Source: Noviherbaspirillum sp. L7-7A
GTDB taxonomy: Bacteria; Pseudomonadota; Gammaproteobacteria; Burkholderiales; Burkholderiaceae_D
NCBI RefSeq assembly: GCF_019052805.1
Contig: NZ_JAHQRJ010000001.1
Coordinates: forward strand, 2,914,001-2,978,000
Direction of reading: 5' to 3'
DNA length: 64,000 nt
Made by a program: the position numbers and the translations under genes. Of this stretch, positions 30,026-39,677 are shown one piece after another. The notes beneath the pieces are model-generated. The model had not been told where the DNA came from and searched no databases. It saw only the letters and a list, made by a program, of their open reading frames with translations. How positions within the stretch are numbered: the stretch's first letter is position 1; each line of letters starts with the position of its first letter.

Positions 30026-31705
30026 ATGGATGCATTGAACAGATCATGCTTTTGCTATAACTCCAGCGCGTCTGCAGATATGTCAGATGACCAAAATCAT
30101 TTCGATAATGACGCGGACAACAATGAAACAGGCGGTAAAAATAACGCCAACTATATATTGGGCAATGCGCATGCTGTTGCAACGACAAACTACGGTGTCA
30201 ATGAACGTGACCCAAGCGTAACTATCGACGTTGATGACAATGATGATGTTAATGGCGTTGATGACGCCGCCACAGACCACAGAAATCTAAGTAACGATCT
30301 GGCTAGTCTGCTTGCTGTAACGGCAGATGCGCCGCAAACACGCGAGTTGCAAGATACACGTGAGTTACAAGCCAAATTAAGAACGGCTCTCGACGAGTAT
30401 GGGCAGATGATTCGGCAAGCCAGGGAATCCAACCGTGACTATTTCCCCTGTGAATTCGCTTCCAATTTCCTGTCGGGCGCAACCGCTTTTCTGATGTGTT
30501 TTGGCGCCGGTACGCTGACATCGAGCGCACTGGGCGAACCGGCAGTTGGCTGGGCCATCAGCACGGCAATGTGGGCATTGAGCGAGCGTTTTATCCCGAT
30601 GGTACGCAACACCACATGGGAGAACAAGCATGCTGATAAAACCTATCCGCTGCTTGGCAATTTGATTCAACGCGCGGCCCGTGATGCGGTACGAAATTTG
30701 GCGGGGATAAAGCCTCGCCATGCTGATGGCAACAATCAAGGACCATCTCTTGACGAGATCAATTTCCCGAAAGCCTGGTGGGGCAAGATGCTCACAGATG
30801 ACCTCCCCTATTATTTCTATACCCTTTGTTATGGCCTGCGCTACACCATCATCGCTGACAAGGATTTGCCAGCCACCTCACCAGCCAGCCTGATTTCCCT
30901 GCTTGTGGCAGGCACTTTGGCAGGAGCATTTACGGCGGTGACGATGCAGTACACCCGCCGGCAGCGATATCAGCGGGACCCGAATGCCGACCAGGTAAAG
31001 GGACAGGCAATTACAAAAACCTTGGGCATGTGGAAGAAGGAACTGGAAATTTTAGAGGCCACATCACAACTGATGCATGCACGGTCAGCCAGTCGCAACT
31101 CTGAAAATACAGCCGATACCAAGCTCAATAAGTATGAAACAGAGGAAAAACTGAATAAAGCCATTGAAAAGGCGCGTAGAAAGGCAACTGCGCTTACCTC
31201 GCTTCAATTTGAATTCACAGCAATGTTTAATCTGAAACTTGACACGGGGGATCGCCGGGGCGAGGTGGCCGGAAAGCTGTCTGAATTCATTGCAGGCTTG
31301 CTGGCAAAGGGCACCGTGCTGGGCTTGAGCACAGCGTGGAACTATGCTTTCACGATGAAGATGATGGCGACCGCGACGAGCGTCGCTGGAAGAACAGGCA
31401 TCATGTTGGGGCAATACAGCATGCTGATCGTTGCCTTTAATTTGCGCAAGGAAGCCGAACTGGGATACCGCGGTCTGATCGGGGTGGGACTTGGAATAGC
31501 TGACATTGTGTCGAAAAAAATTCGCGGTTTTGTGCCTGGCGAGACTGATAACAGGAATGCCGGCCTTCATCTTGAGCGAGAGAATGCGTCGATTAGATCG
31601 GTCGGTTCGACGCAGGACCTCGTGGCCGAGTACCGACGACAAAACCGTAAGGAAAAAAAAGTAGCCAATCGGCTGCGTTCAATCGATGGCACAGAAGATG
31701 ACTAA
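30026..31705 (+). CDS. Multi-spanning effector-like membrane protein C (third, most diverged paralogue)
   Basis: This predicted 559-residue protein is preceded by AGGAAAAAG. Residues 1-110 are Asn/Asp-rich and disordered, with three Cys near the start (SCFCYNSS carries two within three positions). It keeps the layout of A and B: a first hydrophobic segment at about 148 (FLSGATAFLMCFGAG), LSERFIPMVRNTTWENK at about 184, LTDDLPYYFYTLCYGLR at about 256, a glycine/alanine-rich span at about 293, ITKTLGMWKKELEIL, a basic helix, then AGKLSEFIAGLLAKG and C-terminal hydrophobic segments to about 480. The last 60 residues are charged. Overall identity to A and B looks low, but block order is conserved. 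The coding sequence is clearly AT-richer than A and B. Confidence 0.7.
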   Translation: MDALNRSCFCYNSSASADMSDDQNHFDNDADNNETGGKNNANYILGNAHAVATTNYGVNERDPSVTIDVDDNDDVNGVDDAATDHRNLSNDLASLLAVTADAPQTRELQDTRELQAKLRTALDEYGQMIRQARESNRDYFPCEFASNFLSGATAFLMCFGAGTLTSSALGEPAVGWAISTAMWALSERFIPMVRNTTWENKHADKTYPLLGNLIQRAARDAVRNLAGIKPRHADGNNQGPSLDEINFPKAWWGKMLTDDLPYYFYTLCYGLRYTIIADKDLPATSPASLISLLVAGTLAGAFTAVTMQYTRRQRYQRDPNADQVKGQAITKTLGMWKKELEILEATSQLMHARSASRNSENTADTKLNKYETEEKLNKAIEKARRKATALTSLQFEFTAMFNLKLDTGDRRGEVAGKLSEFIAGLLAKGTVLGLSTAWNYAFTMKMMATATSVAGRTGIMLGQYSMLIVAFNLRKEAELGYRGLIGVGLGIADIVSKKIRGFVPGETDNRNAGLHLERENASIRSVGSTQDLVAEYRRQNRKEKKVANRLRSIDGTEDD

Positions 31706-31711
31706 TCCGAT

Positions 31712-32071
31712 ATGGACCATCATGGTACCCACAGCGACGAGGAAACAGTCACCACTGATGTTTAAGACGGCTTGTCCCAAGATATTTACCATGGAAAATC
31801 TGTGGCCCAAGGCCAGGCGAAAAAGCTGGAAACTGCATCCAGTTTGGCGCATCGCGGCCAGGCAACTACAGGCGATGACAGTAAGCGCAACACTATGAAA
31901 ACCGGCAGCAATCAAACCAGGAGGGCATCAGTAAACAAGGAAACAAAATCTGACTCCGGCGGCAACCAACTCGACATTTCCAGTTCGGATTCAGAATCTA
32001 GTGACTGGCATGGCCTGCGCATGCTGGCGGAAGTGAGTAGCAAGGTAATTTCGAGCCTCCGCACCAGATAA
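31712..32071 (+). pseudogene. Small Ser/Asp-rich gene interrupted by an in-frame stop
   Basis: A frame opening with ATG at 31712 (MDHHGTHSDEETVTTDV) stops at TAA 31763-31765. The same frame then stays open to 32071, running through KSVAQGQAKKLETASS, LDISSSDSESSDWHGL and a final EVSSKVISSLRTR. Read through the TAA it would encode about 119 hydrophilic residues. The final stop touches a perfect terminator stem, as expected for the real end of a transcription unit. It could be a gene broken by one nonsense mutation, or a shorter gene starting at ATG 31895 (58 residues, no good ribosome site). It begins 6 bases after the membrane protein C gene. Confidence 0.45.
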
Positions 32072-32116
32072 AACGCTGCATGCATCTTCTCGTTTTGTTG
32101 CATGCAGCGTTTTCTG
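32070..32116. terminator. Strong hairpin terminator ending the A-B-C cluster
   Basis: AAAACGCTGCATGCA at 32070-32084 and TGCATGCAGCGTTTT at 32099-32113 form a perfect 15-base stem with a 14-base loop. The A-start and T-end give U-tracts in both directions. It marks the end of the plus-strand accessory genes and faces the convergent gene ending at 32334. Confidence 0.88.
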
Positions 32117-32333
32117 ACCTACCCTACGCCAGGCTGAACTTTCTCACCGTTCCTTATCTAAAACACCTAATGAACAAGCGCTGAGAGCCTGCTCGGCAAA
32201 AGAATAAACGCCGCTTTTTAAGCATTTTCGGGCGACGTTTTATCCCTTAACGAAGTCGAGAAAATCGATTGTGACGTGTTTTGAGAGGTGAGGAATTTCA
32301 TGTCACTTTCAATTTCTTCTGCCGCGCCGGCTT

Positions 32334-35108
32334 CTAGCTTAGAACGGACGTATCCAGTACATCAGTAGTGCCATCAGTTCCCGTGCCAGAGCGGTATTTT
32401 TGACGATTTTTCCTTCTGATTGACGAACTACCCAAAGTCGGCGACGGCTTCCCTGCTTTTTCAGTAACAAGTTTTGTCGGCGTTTCATTTGGCAGTCCAG
32501 TGTGCTGGATGGAGCGGCGTCTGGGACTGGGCGTTATCTTGACAGGGCTGAGTTCATCAAGCCTGGGAAGAGCAGGCATCGAGGCAGGGGCAGGCGGTAA
32601 ATCCACCAGCCCACTGGCGTAACTGCTGGAGCGAGGCGGAAGCGTATGATTTTTTTTCCTTTCCTGCCAAGAGTTTTCTTTCGCTTCTTTGCTTACTGCA
32701 AGTGGTGGGCCTAACAGACGGTCGCCATCTGTTCGCCTTGTTTCGTTTTGAATTGGCTCTGGAATCGTTGAAAGCTTTCCGTAATCACCAGCTTCATCCA
32801 GACTTCTAAACGGACGCAATGCAAGGTCCTTAATGGACCTCCTCTTCAAGTGCTCGGGGACAGGCATATTATTCATTTCCAATATGGAAGCCCTGCGTTC
32901 GTAAGCAATAATCTGATGTATTCGAGTATAACCCTGCATTGGAATTCCAGGTGCCATCTCAACATCTTCGGGAAGATCTCCGCCCACTCGACCTTTCTTT
33001 ATTTTTAGGGTGTCAAAAACTTCCTGTATCAGTTTTTCGGCCTCTTCGCTTTCCTTTTTACTTGTAAATTGCATTTTTCGTTCTTGCGGATCATGAATTT
33101 TATTATATTTATACAAAAGGTCCTTTTCGACCCTTCTCAAGTGCGAACTATCCACATATTGATTGTATTTCTCCACCAACTCGTTATGACCGTTCTCGAC
33201 CGCTGCGCCCTTCGCCTTATCTTTAATCCAATCCGATTTAAATCCTTCCAACAGGTCAACCTTTATTTGAGAATACTCGCGAATTCGGCAATTAGGATCC
33301 CATGCCAGCAATTGCGACATGAAGGCATCCGCCCTTGCAATATCGCCTGATGCCATCGCCATATAGAATCCACCAATACCATAAATTCCGTTTTTCTGAG
33401 GATCTGGCCTGCGGGCATGGAGAATTTCTTGTTTTTCGTTGTGAAACAAGAAGTTGGAGTTCAAGACCGTTTCCATGAACATCTTTATCATGTCGGTTGT
33501 GGAATGTGTCATGGCCCAGTAAAACGCCTGCAAACCCTGATGCTGCGTTGCCTGTATGGCCTCTTTCCTGATATCGACCGGAGCAAATGCCATTACTGCC
33601 AGAAGGTAGGCCCTTACCAGCTTGCAGCTTTCATTTTTTACAGCAATATGCAGAACAGGCAGACCCGAATTCGCCAGAAGATCGTGATATGTTCTTGCCT
33701 GATCACTAATAAATCTTCTTTCCTCGCCAGTTAATCTTTTCTGCATTTTCCTCAGCAATTCGACTCTCTGCAAAGCAGCCTTTCTCGCAGGATCTTTTGC
33801 AAACTTTTCCTCAGGTTGAATCTTTTCCAGCTTTCTCTTTTCCCACCAATTCAAAGTGGACCTGAATTTTTCCAACACACGATTTTCATCGTAGTCCGCG
33901 ATGGAATTGATACTGAAATCTTTTTCGCTGGCCGTGTTGCCACCATCATCTTCGCCATCGTTATCTGAAAGGAGACTTTTCCTTTCTCCTTCAGCAATCG
34001 AACTTTTTCCTTTTTTTGACTTTCCTTCCCCTTTTGAATCTGGCGAATGATTATCAACATAATGCTGGATGACCCAGGCATCAAAGTAGGCATTCACGTC
34101 CTGTGTAAGCGTCGTGCAAACTTTTCCTATTTCTCCTCGCAAGCAATCCAGTTTTTGCCAATTCTCCAGATTTTCTTCTGTGCAGATTTCGGCCACTTTT
34201 TCGTACAGCGCTTCGGCATTTTCATCGGTGTCCTCGCTGGTCATCAGCGCTATCAGATCAGCCTTATGTACCTCAATGCGACTGATCACGTCCGGCGTCA
34301 GCCTCTGGAGTTGCTGCTGTTTGGTTTCTTTTATTGCTTTGGCCTTCTGCTTCTGCACCCGTTTTATCGATATGAAGCTTTCATGGGTTTGCCTTCTTGC
34401 CAGTTTTGCAGGCGGTTGCGATGCATTGGGCATGCTTGTTCTTTTCCTGACCGGTCGGGCTGTCGTAGCCTTTCCCGGACCCGAAGCTTTTTGCTTGCTC
34501 GCGTGGGAGGAAAATACATCAAGGGTTTGATCCAAACTGCTTTCAACCACGCTGCTATCCTGCCCAGTGGCCGTATCGACTGATTTGACTGTCGATGTCG
34601 ACGCCTCGCCGCCGGGTGGCTTTGCACCCGACGAAGCGGTAGTTCGGAATACCGGCTGACTGATCTTCCTGGCCGGTCTGGGAGTGCCGGGAATGTTTGC
34701 TTGACCTTGTCCCCGATTCGAGAAGAGGTTCTCCTTTTCCGAAGACTCCCAGGAATTATCCAACTCCATCAGCAATGGCATTTCTTGCTGGTTACTGGAG
34801 CGATTGGCTGACGATGATTTACGGTTTGGCGATGCGCTGTGACCGATGTTGCCCCTTGGGCTGGTCTGACCTTTTCCAGTAGGGCTTGGTGCGCTGCGCA
34901 ACATCGACGCGGACCGTTTTTTCTCGCCGGTGCGTATTTTCGGCTTGGGGATAGGCGAAGGGCGGTTTGCATCCTTTTTGCCGCTGTTTTTTCTGGCTTC
35001 CTCGTCGCTGGCAAAAGCCTCGCTATGATCGGCTTCGCCATCCATACGGGAATATAGCGGCTGCTTATCAGACTGAGAATTGGTTCTGGTGACTTCTGGC
35101 CCCGGCAT
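32334..35108 (-). CDS. Large effector-like protein, paralogue of the one at 2661-5657
   Basis: This predicted 924-residue protein begins at ATG 35108, which has an excellent GGAGGG site 4-5 bases upstream; in-frame sequence upstream is therefore leader. Residues 1-300 are disordered and rich in Ser, Pro, Lys, Arg and Gln (for example KPKIRTGEKKRSASML). Charged helices follow. About residues 478-600 contain ankyrin-like units (LPVLHIAVKNESCKLVRAYL, AFYWAMTHSTTDMIKMFMET, GGFYMAMASGDIARADAFM) that align with the repeat block of the protein at 2661. The C-terminal 150 residues are basic and disordered. There is no signal peptide or membrane span. The gene is strongly AT-enriched relative to glcF next to it. 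Function is unknown; a secreted effector is inferred from composition and setting. Confidence 0.72.
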   Translation of the reverse strand: MPGPEVTRTNSQSDKQPLYSRMDGEADHSEAFASDEEARKNSGKKDANRPSPIPKPKIRTGEKKRSASMLRSAPSPTGKGQTSPRGNIGHSASPNRKSSSANRSSNQQEMPLLMELDNSWESSEKENLFSNRGQGQANIPGTPRPARKISQPVFRTTASSGAKPPGGEASTSTVKSVDTATGQDSSVVESSLDQTLDVFSSHASKQKASGPGKATTARPVRKRTSMPNASQPPAKLARRQTHESFISIKRVQKQKAKAIKETKQQQLQRLTPDVISRIEVHKADLIALMTSEDTDENAEALYEKVAEICTEENLENWQKLDCLRGEIGKVCTTLTQDVNAYFDAWVIQHYVDNHSPDSKGEGKSKKGKSSIAEGERKSLLSDNDGEDDGGNTASEKDFSINSIADYDENRVLEKFRSTLNWWEKRKLEKIQPEEKFAKDPARKAALQRVELLRKMQKRLTGEERRFISDQARTYHDLLANSGLPVLHIAVKNESCKLVRAYLLAVMAFAPVDIRKEAIQATQHQGLQAFYWAMTHSTTDMIKMFMETVLNSNFLFHNEKQEILHARRPDPQKNGIYGIGGFYMAMASGDIARADAFMSQLLAWDPNCRIREYSQIKVDLLEGFKSDWIKDKAKGAAVENGHNELVEKYNQYVDSSHLRRVEKDLLYKYNKIHDPQERKMQFTSKKESEEAEKLIQEVFDTLKIKKGRVGGDLPEDVEMAPGIPMQGYTRIHQIIAYERRASILEMNNMPVPEHLKRRSIKDLALRPFRSLDEAGDYGKLSTIPEPIQNETRRTDGDRLLGPPLAVSKEAKENSWQERKKNHTLPPRSSSYASGLVDLPPAPASMPALPRLDELSPVKITPSPRRRSIQHTGLPNETPTKLVTEKAGKPSPTLGSSSIRRKNRQKYRSGTGTDGTTDVLDTSVLS

Positions 35109-35424
35109 AAACCCTCCTGAAATGACTTGCACAACTTCAAGAAAAACTGGAAGCCATCGGCTTTGATCAGTAGGAGAACTAAGTCGCGTTGATTGAAAGG
35201 ATTTCTTCGAGGAGAAGGAAAATGAAAGTGCGGTAGGTGTACTTTTAAACGAAATGAGCGTGCATAGCACCTTGTCAGGTCCATGACAGGGCTGGACACG
35301 CCGCAGCAGCGTCGGCCAGGGAAGAAAAATTTGTGATTCCGATGTGGACAGGCTGGTCCGGCCGGTTTTGTCCCTGCGGCTATCGATCCGGAACAAAACC
35401 TGCCCACCAGCCGGCGGGACGCAA
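35109..35424. other. 316-base upstream region of the large effector-like gene
   Basis: This region lies between the start of the minus-strand gene at 35108 and the glcF stop, and must hold the effector gene promoter. The reading frame remains open here but lacks a credible start. I saw no clear hrp-type box and no hairpin that could end glcF transcription. Confidence 0.45.
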
Positions 35425-36648
35425 TCAAGCCAGTGCGCTATCCACCAGTTCAATCCAGTGCGCGACCGGCGTTGCCGTGCCGGACTGCAGATGGGTAATG
35501 CAGCCGATATTGGCCGAGACGATCATGTCCGGTTTGGTGGCTTCGAGATTGGCGACCTTCTGGTCGCGCAAGGCATAGGCAATGTCCGGATGCAGCACCG
35601 AATAGGTGCCGGCCGAGCCGCAGCACAGATGGCTGTCGGCGCACAGTTGCACATCCACGCCGATGCCGCGCAGCACGTCCTCGACCTTGCCGCGGATCTT
35701 CTGCCCGTGCTGCAGCGTGCAGGGCGGATGCCAGGCCACGCGCTTGGCGACCTTGCCGCGCAGCTTCCGCTTCAGCTCTTCCTCGAAAGCCGGCAGCAGT
35801 TCGGACAGGTCGCGCGTGAGCTCGGAAATGCGCCTGGCTTTCTGCGCATAGGCCGGGTCCTGCTCCAGCAGATGGCCGTACTCCTTCACGGTGGCACCGC
35901 AGCCGGATGCCGTCATCACGATGGCTTCGGCGCCCGCCTCCACATGCGGCCACCAGGCGTCGATGTTGCGGCGCATGTCGTCGCGTGCCCCATCGTGGTC
36001 GTTCAGGTGATGGCGGATCGCGCCGCAGCAACCGGCGCGCGGGGCGACGATCAGCTGCACGCCCAGCGCATCGAATACGCGGGCAGTGGCGGCATTGATG
36101 TTGGGCGACATCGACGGCTGCACGCAGCCGTCCAGCAGCAGCATCTTGCGGGCATGCTCGCGCCGCGGCCAGACGCCGGCGGACTGCTTCTTCGGCACCT
36201 TGTTCTTCAGAACGGCGGGCAGCAGCGGCCGCAGCAGCTGGCCGGCCTTCATCGCCGGGCTGAAGACCCAGCTGCGCGGCAGGGTTTCCTTCAGCGCGGT
36301 GCGCATGGCGCGGTCGGCCGGCGCGCGCGGCACCTGGTCTTCGACGATCTTGCGGCCTATGTCGACCAGCCGGCCATAGCGAACGCCCGACGGGCAGGTG
36401 GTTTCGCAGTTGCGGCAGGTCAGGCAGCGGTCGAGATGCAGCTGGGTCTTGGCGGTGGCGGGCTTGCCTTCCAGGACCTGCTTCATCAGGTAGATGCGGC
36501 CGCGCGGGCCGTCGAGCTCGTCGCCCAGCAGTTGGTAGGTCGGGCAGGTGGCGGTGCAGAAACCGCAATGCACGCAGGCCCGCAGGATGGAATCGGCTTC
36601 CTTGCCTTCCGGCGTGTCCTTGATGAAATCAGCGAGATTGGTTTGCAT
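35425..36648 (-). CDS. glcF: Glycolate oxidase iron-sulfur subunit
   Basis: GlcF passes electrons from the glycolate dehydrogenase complex GlcDEF to the membrane chain. The 407 residues equal the E. coli length. Two [4Fe-4S] motifs are visible near the N-terminus: CVHCGFCTATCPT and CLTCRNCETTCPSG. Two CCG-type domains follow (AGCCGAIRHHL and LCCGSAGTYSVL), as in heterodisulfide reductase-like subunits. It starts one base after the glcE stop, so it is translationally coupled as the last gene of glcDEF. Confidence 0.97.
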   Translation of the reverse strand: MQTNLADFIKDTPEGKEADSILRACVHCGFCTATCPTYQLLGDELDGPRGRIYLMKQVLEGKPATAKTQLHLDRCLTCRNCETTCPSGVRYGRLVDIGRKIVEDQVPRAPADRAMRTALKETLPRSWVFSPAMKAGQLLRPLLPAVLKNKVPKKQSAGVWPRREHARKMLLLDGCVQPSMSPNINAATARVFDALGVQLIVAPRAGCCGAIRHHLNDHDGARDDMRRNIDAWWPHVEAGAEAIVMTASGCGATVKEYGHLLEQDPAYAQKARRISELTRDLSELLPAFEEELKRKLRGKVAKRVAWHPPCTLQHGQKIRGKVEDVLRGIGVDVQLCADSHLCCGSAGTYSVLHPDIAYALRDQKVANLEATKPDMIVSANIGCITHLQSGTATPVAHWIELVDSALA

Positions 36649-36649
36649 G

Positions 36650-37717
36650 TCAGTAGTCGTTTCCCAGTCGGCCGGGGTTGAAGATGCCGGCCGGATCGAA
36701 AGCCTGCTTCAGGCGGCGCTGGATGCCAGCGACTGCGGGAGCAAGCGGATGAAAGACGGCGTCGCGTGCGTCGGCAGCCACGCCGGTGCGGAAGCGGCTC
36801 GCATGGCCGCCAGCGCGGACGGCGGCGGCGCGGATGCTGTCGGCCGGCGCGTTGCTGTGCAGCCAGCGCTGGGCGCCGCCCCACTCGATGAGCTGATTGC
36901 CCTCCAGTTCCAGCGGTGCGGCCACCGAAGGCAGCGACAGGCGCCACAGCGGCGCTTCCTGTGCGGTGAAGAAGGGATGCTGCTGCTCGCGCAAGCTGTG
37001 CCAGAAGCCGGCAGCGTCGGCGATTTCCTCGCCGCCCAAGCGGCTGCGCGCGCCCTTCAGCGCCGCGGCCGCACCTGACAGGCGTACCGCCAGGGTGCCG
37101 TCCAGCCAGGCGTTGGCGGAGATCGGCAGCGGTTGCCCGCCCCACTCATTGAGCGTGCGGATGGCGTCGGCCTGGCTCAGGCTGAAGGCCAGCGTGGTTT
37201 CCTCGAACGGGCGCGGCAATACCTTCAGCGACACTTCCAGCAGCAGGCCCAGCGTGCCGAGCGAGCCGGCCAGCACCCGCGACACATCGTAGCCGGCGAC
37301 GTTCTTCATCACCTGGCCGCCGAAATGCAGCACTTCGCCGCGATGGTTCATCAGCACCGCGCCCAGCACGAAGTCGCGCACCGCGCCGACCGCGGCACGG
37401 CGCGGGCCGGATAGCCCGGCCGCCACCATGCCACCGACGGTTGCATCGGCGCCGAAATGCGGCGGCTCGAATGCCAGCATCTGGTTCTTTTCCGCCAGCA
37501 CCGCTTCCACCTCGGCCAGCGGCGTGCCGCTCCTGACCGTGATCACCAGTTCGGTCGGGTCATAGGCCACGATGCCGCGCCAGCCGCGGGTGTCGAGCAC
37601 GTCGCCGCGCAGGGCGCCGCCATACCAGTCCTTGCTGCCGCCGCCGCGGATGCGCAGCGGACGCTCGGCCGTGGCGCCGGCGATGCGGTCCTTGAATTCC
37701 TGCAATACCTGTTCCAT
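36650..37717 (-). CDS. glcE: Glycolate oxidase FAD-binding subunit GlcE
   Basis: GlcE is the second flavoprotein subunit of glycolate oxidase. The start at 37717 gives 355 residues beginning MEQVLQEFKDRI; the longer open frame upstream overlaps glcD and is rejected. The PCMH-type FAD domain shows RIRGGGSKDWYGG, then ELVITVRSGTPLAEVEA and FGADATVGGMVAAGLSGPRR. GQVMKNVAGYDVSRVLAGSLGTLG is the conserved segment near the flavin. The C-terminal end includes AFDPAGIFNPGRL, typical of the family. The gap to glcD is 16 bases. Confidence 0.95.
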   Translation of the reverse strand: MEQVLQEFKDRIAGATAERPLRIRGGGSKDWYGGALRGDVLDTRGWRGIVAYDPTELVITVRSGTPLAEVEAVLAEKNQMLAFEPPHFGADATVGGMVAAGLSGPRRAAVGAVRDFVLGAVLMNHRGEVLHFGGQVMKNVAGYDVSRVLAGSLGTLGLLLEVSLKVLPRPFEETTLAFSLSQADAIRTLNEWGGQPLPISANAWLDGTLAVRLSGAAAALKGARSRLGGEEIADAAGFWHSLREQQHPFFTAQEAPLWRLSLPSVAAPLELEGNQLIEWGGAQRWLHSNAPADSIRAAAVRAGGHASRFRTGVAADARDAVFHPLAPAVAGIQRRLKQAFDPAGIFNPGRLGNDY

Positions 37718-37733
37718 ACACTCTCTTTCAGAA

Positions 37734-39221
37734 TCAGAAGCGCGGCAGATCGGCGAAGGGCAGCTTGCCGGCGCGCACATGCATGCGGCCATACTCGGCG
37801 CAGCGGCGCAGGCTGGGAATGGCCTTGTCGGGGTTGAGCAGCAGCGCCGTGTCGAAGGCCGCCTTGACGGCGCGGAAGGCGTCGAGCTCGGCCTGCGAGA
37901 ACTGCACGCACATCGAATTGATTTTTTCGATGCCCACGCCATGCTCGCCGGTGATGGTGCCGCCCACCTCGACGCACAATTCCAGGATCTCGGCGCCGAA
38001 CAGTTCGGCGCGCTCGAATTCGCCAGGCTGGTTGGCATCGAACAGGATCAGCGGATGCAGGTTGCCGTCGCCGGCATGGAACACGTTGGCGCAGCGCAGG
38101 CCGTACTTCTTTTCCATCTCCGCAATGCCCATCAGCACCTGCGCCAGGTTGCGGCGCGGGATGGTACCGTCCATGCAGTAGTAGTCGGGCGAAATGCGGC
38201 CGGCAGCCGGGAAGGCATTCTTGCGGCCCGACCAGAACTTCAGGCGCTCGGCCTCGTTCTGGGATACCGCGATGGCGGTGGCGCCGGAATCGCGGAACAC
38301 CGCCTCCATGCGGGCGATTTCCTCGTCAACCTCTTCCGGCAGGCCGTCGGACTCGCACAGCAGGATGGCTTCGGCCTCGGTGTCGTAACCGGCATGCACG
38401 AAGGGCTCGACCATGCGCGAACTGGTCTTGTCCATCATTTCCAGGCCGGCCGGGATGATGCCGGCGGCAATCACATTGGCCACCGCATTGCCGCCCTTGA
38501 CCACGTCGTCGAAGGAGGCCATCACCACCCGCGCCTGCTGCGGCTTGGGGATCAGCCGCACCGTGACTTCGGTGACCACGCCCAGCATGCCCTCGGAGCC
38601 GATGAACAGCGCCAGCAGGTCCAGGCCGGGCGCGTCCAGCGCCTCGCCGCCGAGTTCGGCGATCTCGCCGTCGATGGTGACCATGCGCACCCGCAGCACG
38701 TTATGCACGGTCAGGCCGTATTTCAGGCAATGCACGCCGCCGGAGTTCTCGGCCACGTTGCCGCCGATGGTGCAGGCGATCTGCGACGACGGATCGGGCG
38801 CGTAGTACAGGCCATGCGCGCCGGCCGCCTCGGAAATGGCAAGGTTGCGCACGCCGGGCTGGACCACTGCCGTGCGTGAATAGGCGTCGAGCCTGACGAT
38901 GCGGTTGAGCCGGGCGGTGGAAATCACCACGCCGTCGGCGATTGGCATCGCGCCGCCGGACAGGCCGGTGCCGGCGCCGCGCGGCACGATGGGCGCCTGC
39001 AGGCGGCGGCATACGTTAACCGCGGCGATCACCTGCTCTTCGTTGGCAGGCAGCACCACGATCATCGGCAACTGGCGATAAGCAGCGAGGCCATCGCATT
39101 CATAAGGCCGGGTGTCTTCCTCGTTAAAGAGGACCGCGCCCGCTGGCAGCACGGCGTTCAGGGCATCGACGACCTCGCGCTGGCGCGCGGCGGCAAACGG
39201 CGCTTCTGATGGAGCATTCAT
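37734..39221 (-). CDS. glcD: Glycolate oxidase FAD-linked subunit GlcD
   Basis: GlcD catalyses oxidation of glycolate to glyoxylate. The start at 39221 gives 495 residues, close to the E. coli protein; earlier in-frame starts are not supported. The FAD-binding region contains PIVPRGAGTGLSGGAMP, VVQPGVRNLAISEAA and GNVAENSGGVHCLKYG. The catalytic domain carries NVFHAGDGNLHPLILFD, with a metal/substrate-binding His, and GGTITGEHGVGIEK. It leads the glcDEF operon. No glcC-type regulator is adjacent upstream; the nearest gene there is an ankyrin gene read away from it on the same strand. Confidence 0.97.
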   Translation of the reverse strand: MNAPSEAPFAAARQREVVDALNAVLPAGAVLFNEEDTRPYECDGLAAYRQLPMIVVLPANEEQVIAAVNVCRRLQAPIVPRGAGTGLSGGAMPIADGVVISTARLNRIVRLDAYSRTAVVQPGVRNLAISEAAGAHGLYYAPDPSSQIACTIGGNVAENSGGVHCLKYGLTVHNVLRVRMVTIDGEIAELGGEALDAPGLDLLALFIGSEGMLGVVTEVTVRLIPKPQQARVVMASFDDVVKGGNAVANVIAAGIIPAGLEMMDKTSSRMVEPFVHAGYDTEAEAILLCESDGLPEEVDEEIARMEAVFRDSGATAIAVSQNEAERLKFWSGRKNAFPAAGRISPDYYCMDGTIPRRNLAQVLMGIAEMEKKYGLRCANVFHAGDGNLHPLILFDANQPGEFERAELFGAEILELCVEVGGTITGEHGVGIEKINSMCVQFSQAELDAFRAVKAAFDTALLLNPDKAIPSLRRCAEYGRMHVRAGKLPFADLPRF

Positions 39222-39677
39222 GGCTGTACGTCCTGGAATGGGTAGCGGGCACGCCGAATGGCCCCGCTCTTCAAGAAAACGAACAGTGTAGCGAAACTGG
39301 GGCAATAAAAGGGATTTGCGCGCGCGGAATGACTGAAAAGCTTTGCTGCAATTGATGAAAGATTTTGATGCGGGCAGTGGATGAATGGAATGGCCTATGA
39401 CAGGAGGAACTTTCTGTGGTCACATTTCCTGTTGAAGGAATTTTGGGCCATCGACCCAGGCGACTCCGTTGAAGCGAGGCGTCCTGTAAGGATTAATGTC
39501 GTCCTTTGGCGTTGATCGCAGAAGCCCGTGCCAGAAAGGCACGGGCCAAGGAAAGCAAAAAGTATTTTAAAAGTGTGCGCACGCTGTATGGTTCATCAGA
39601 CGCTATATCAACTAAAAAATACGAATGTGCCATCTTGCAAGGACGCGTTCAGGCTCGCTGCTGCCGCCTGACCAGCG
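39222..39677. other. 456-base gap upstream of glcD
   Basis: No convincing gene is present. The glcDEF promoter should lie at the left end. A 9-base hairpin (GCCCGTGCC at 39524-39532 with GGCACGGGC at 39538-39546) lies nearer the ankyrin gene and lacks a T-run, so its role is unclear. The sequence becomes AT-rich towards 39678. Confidence 0.4.
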
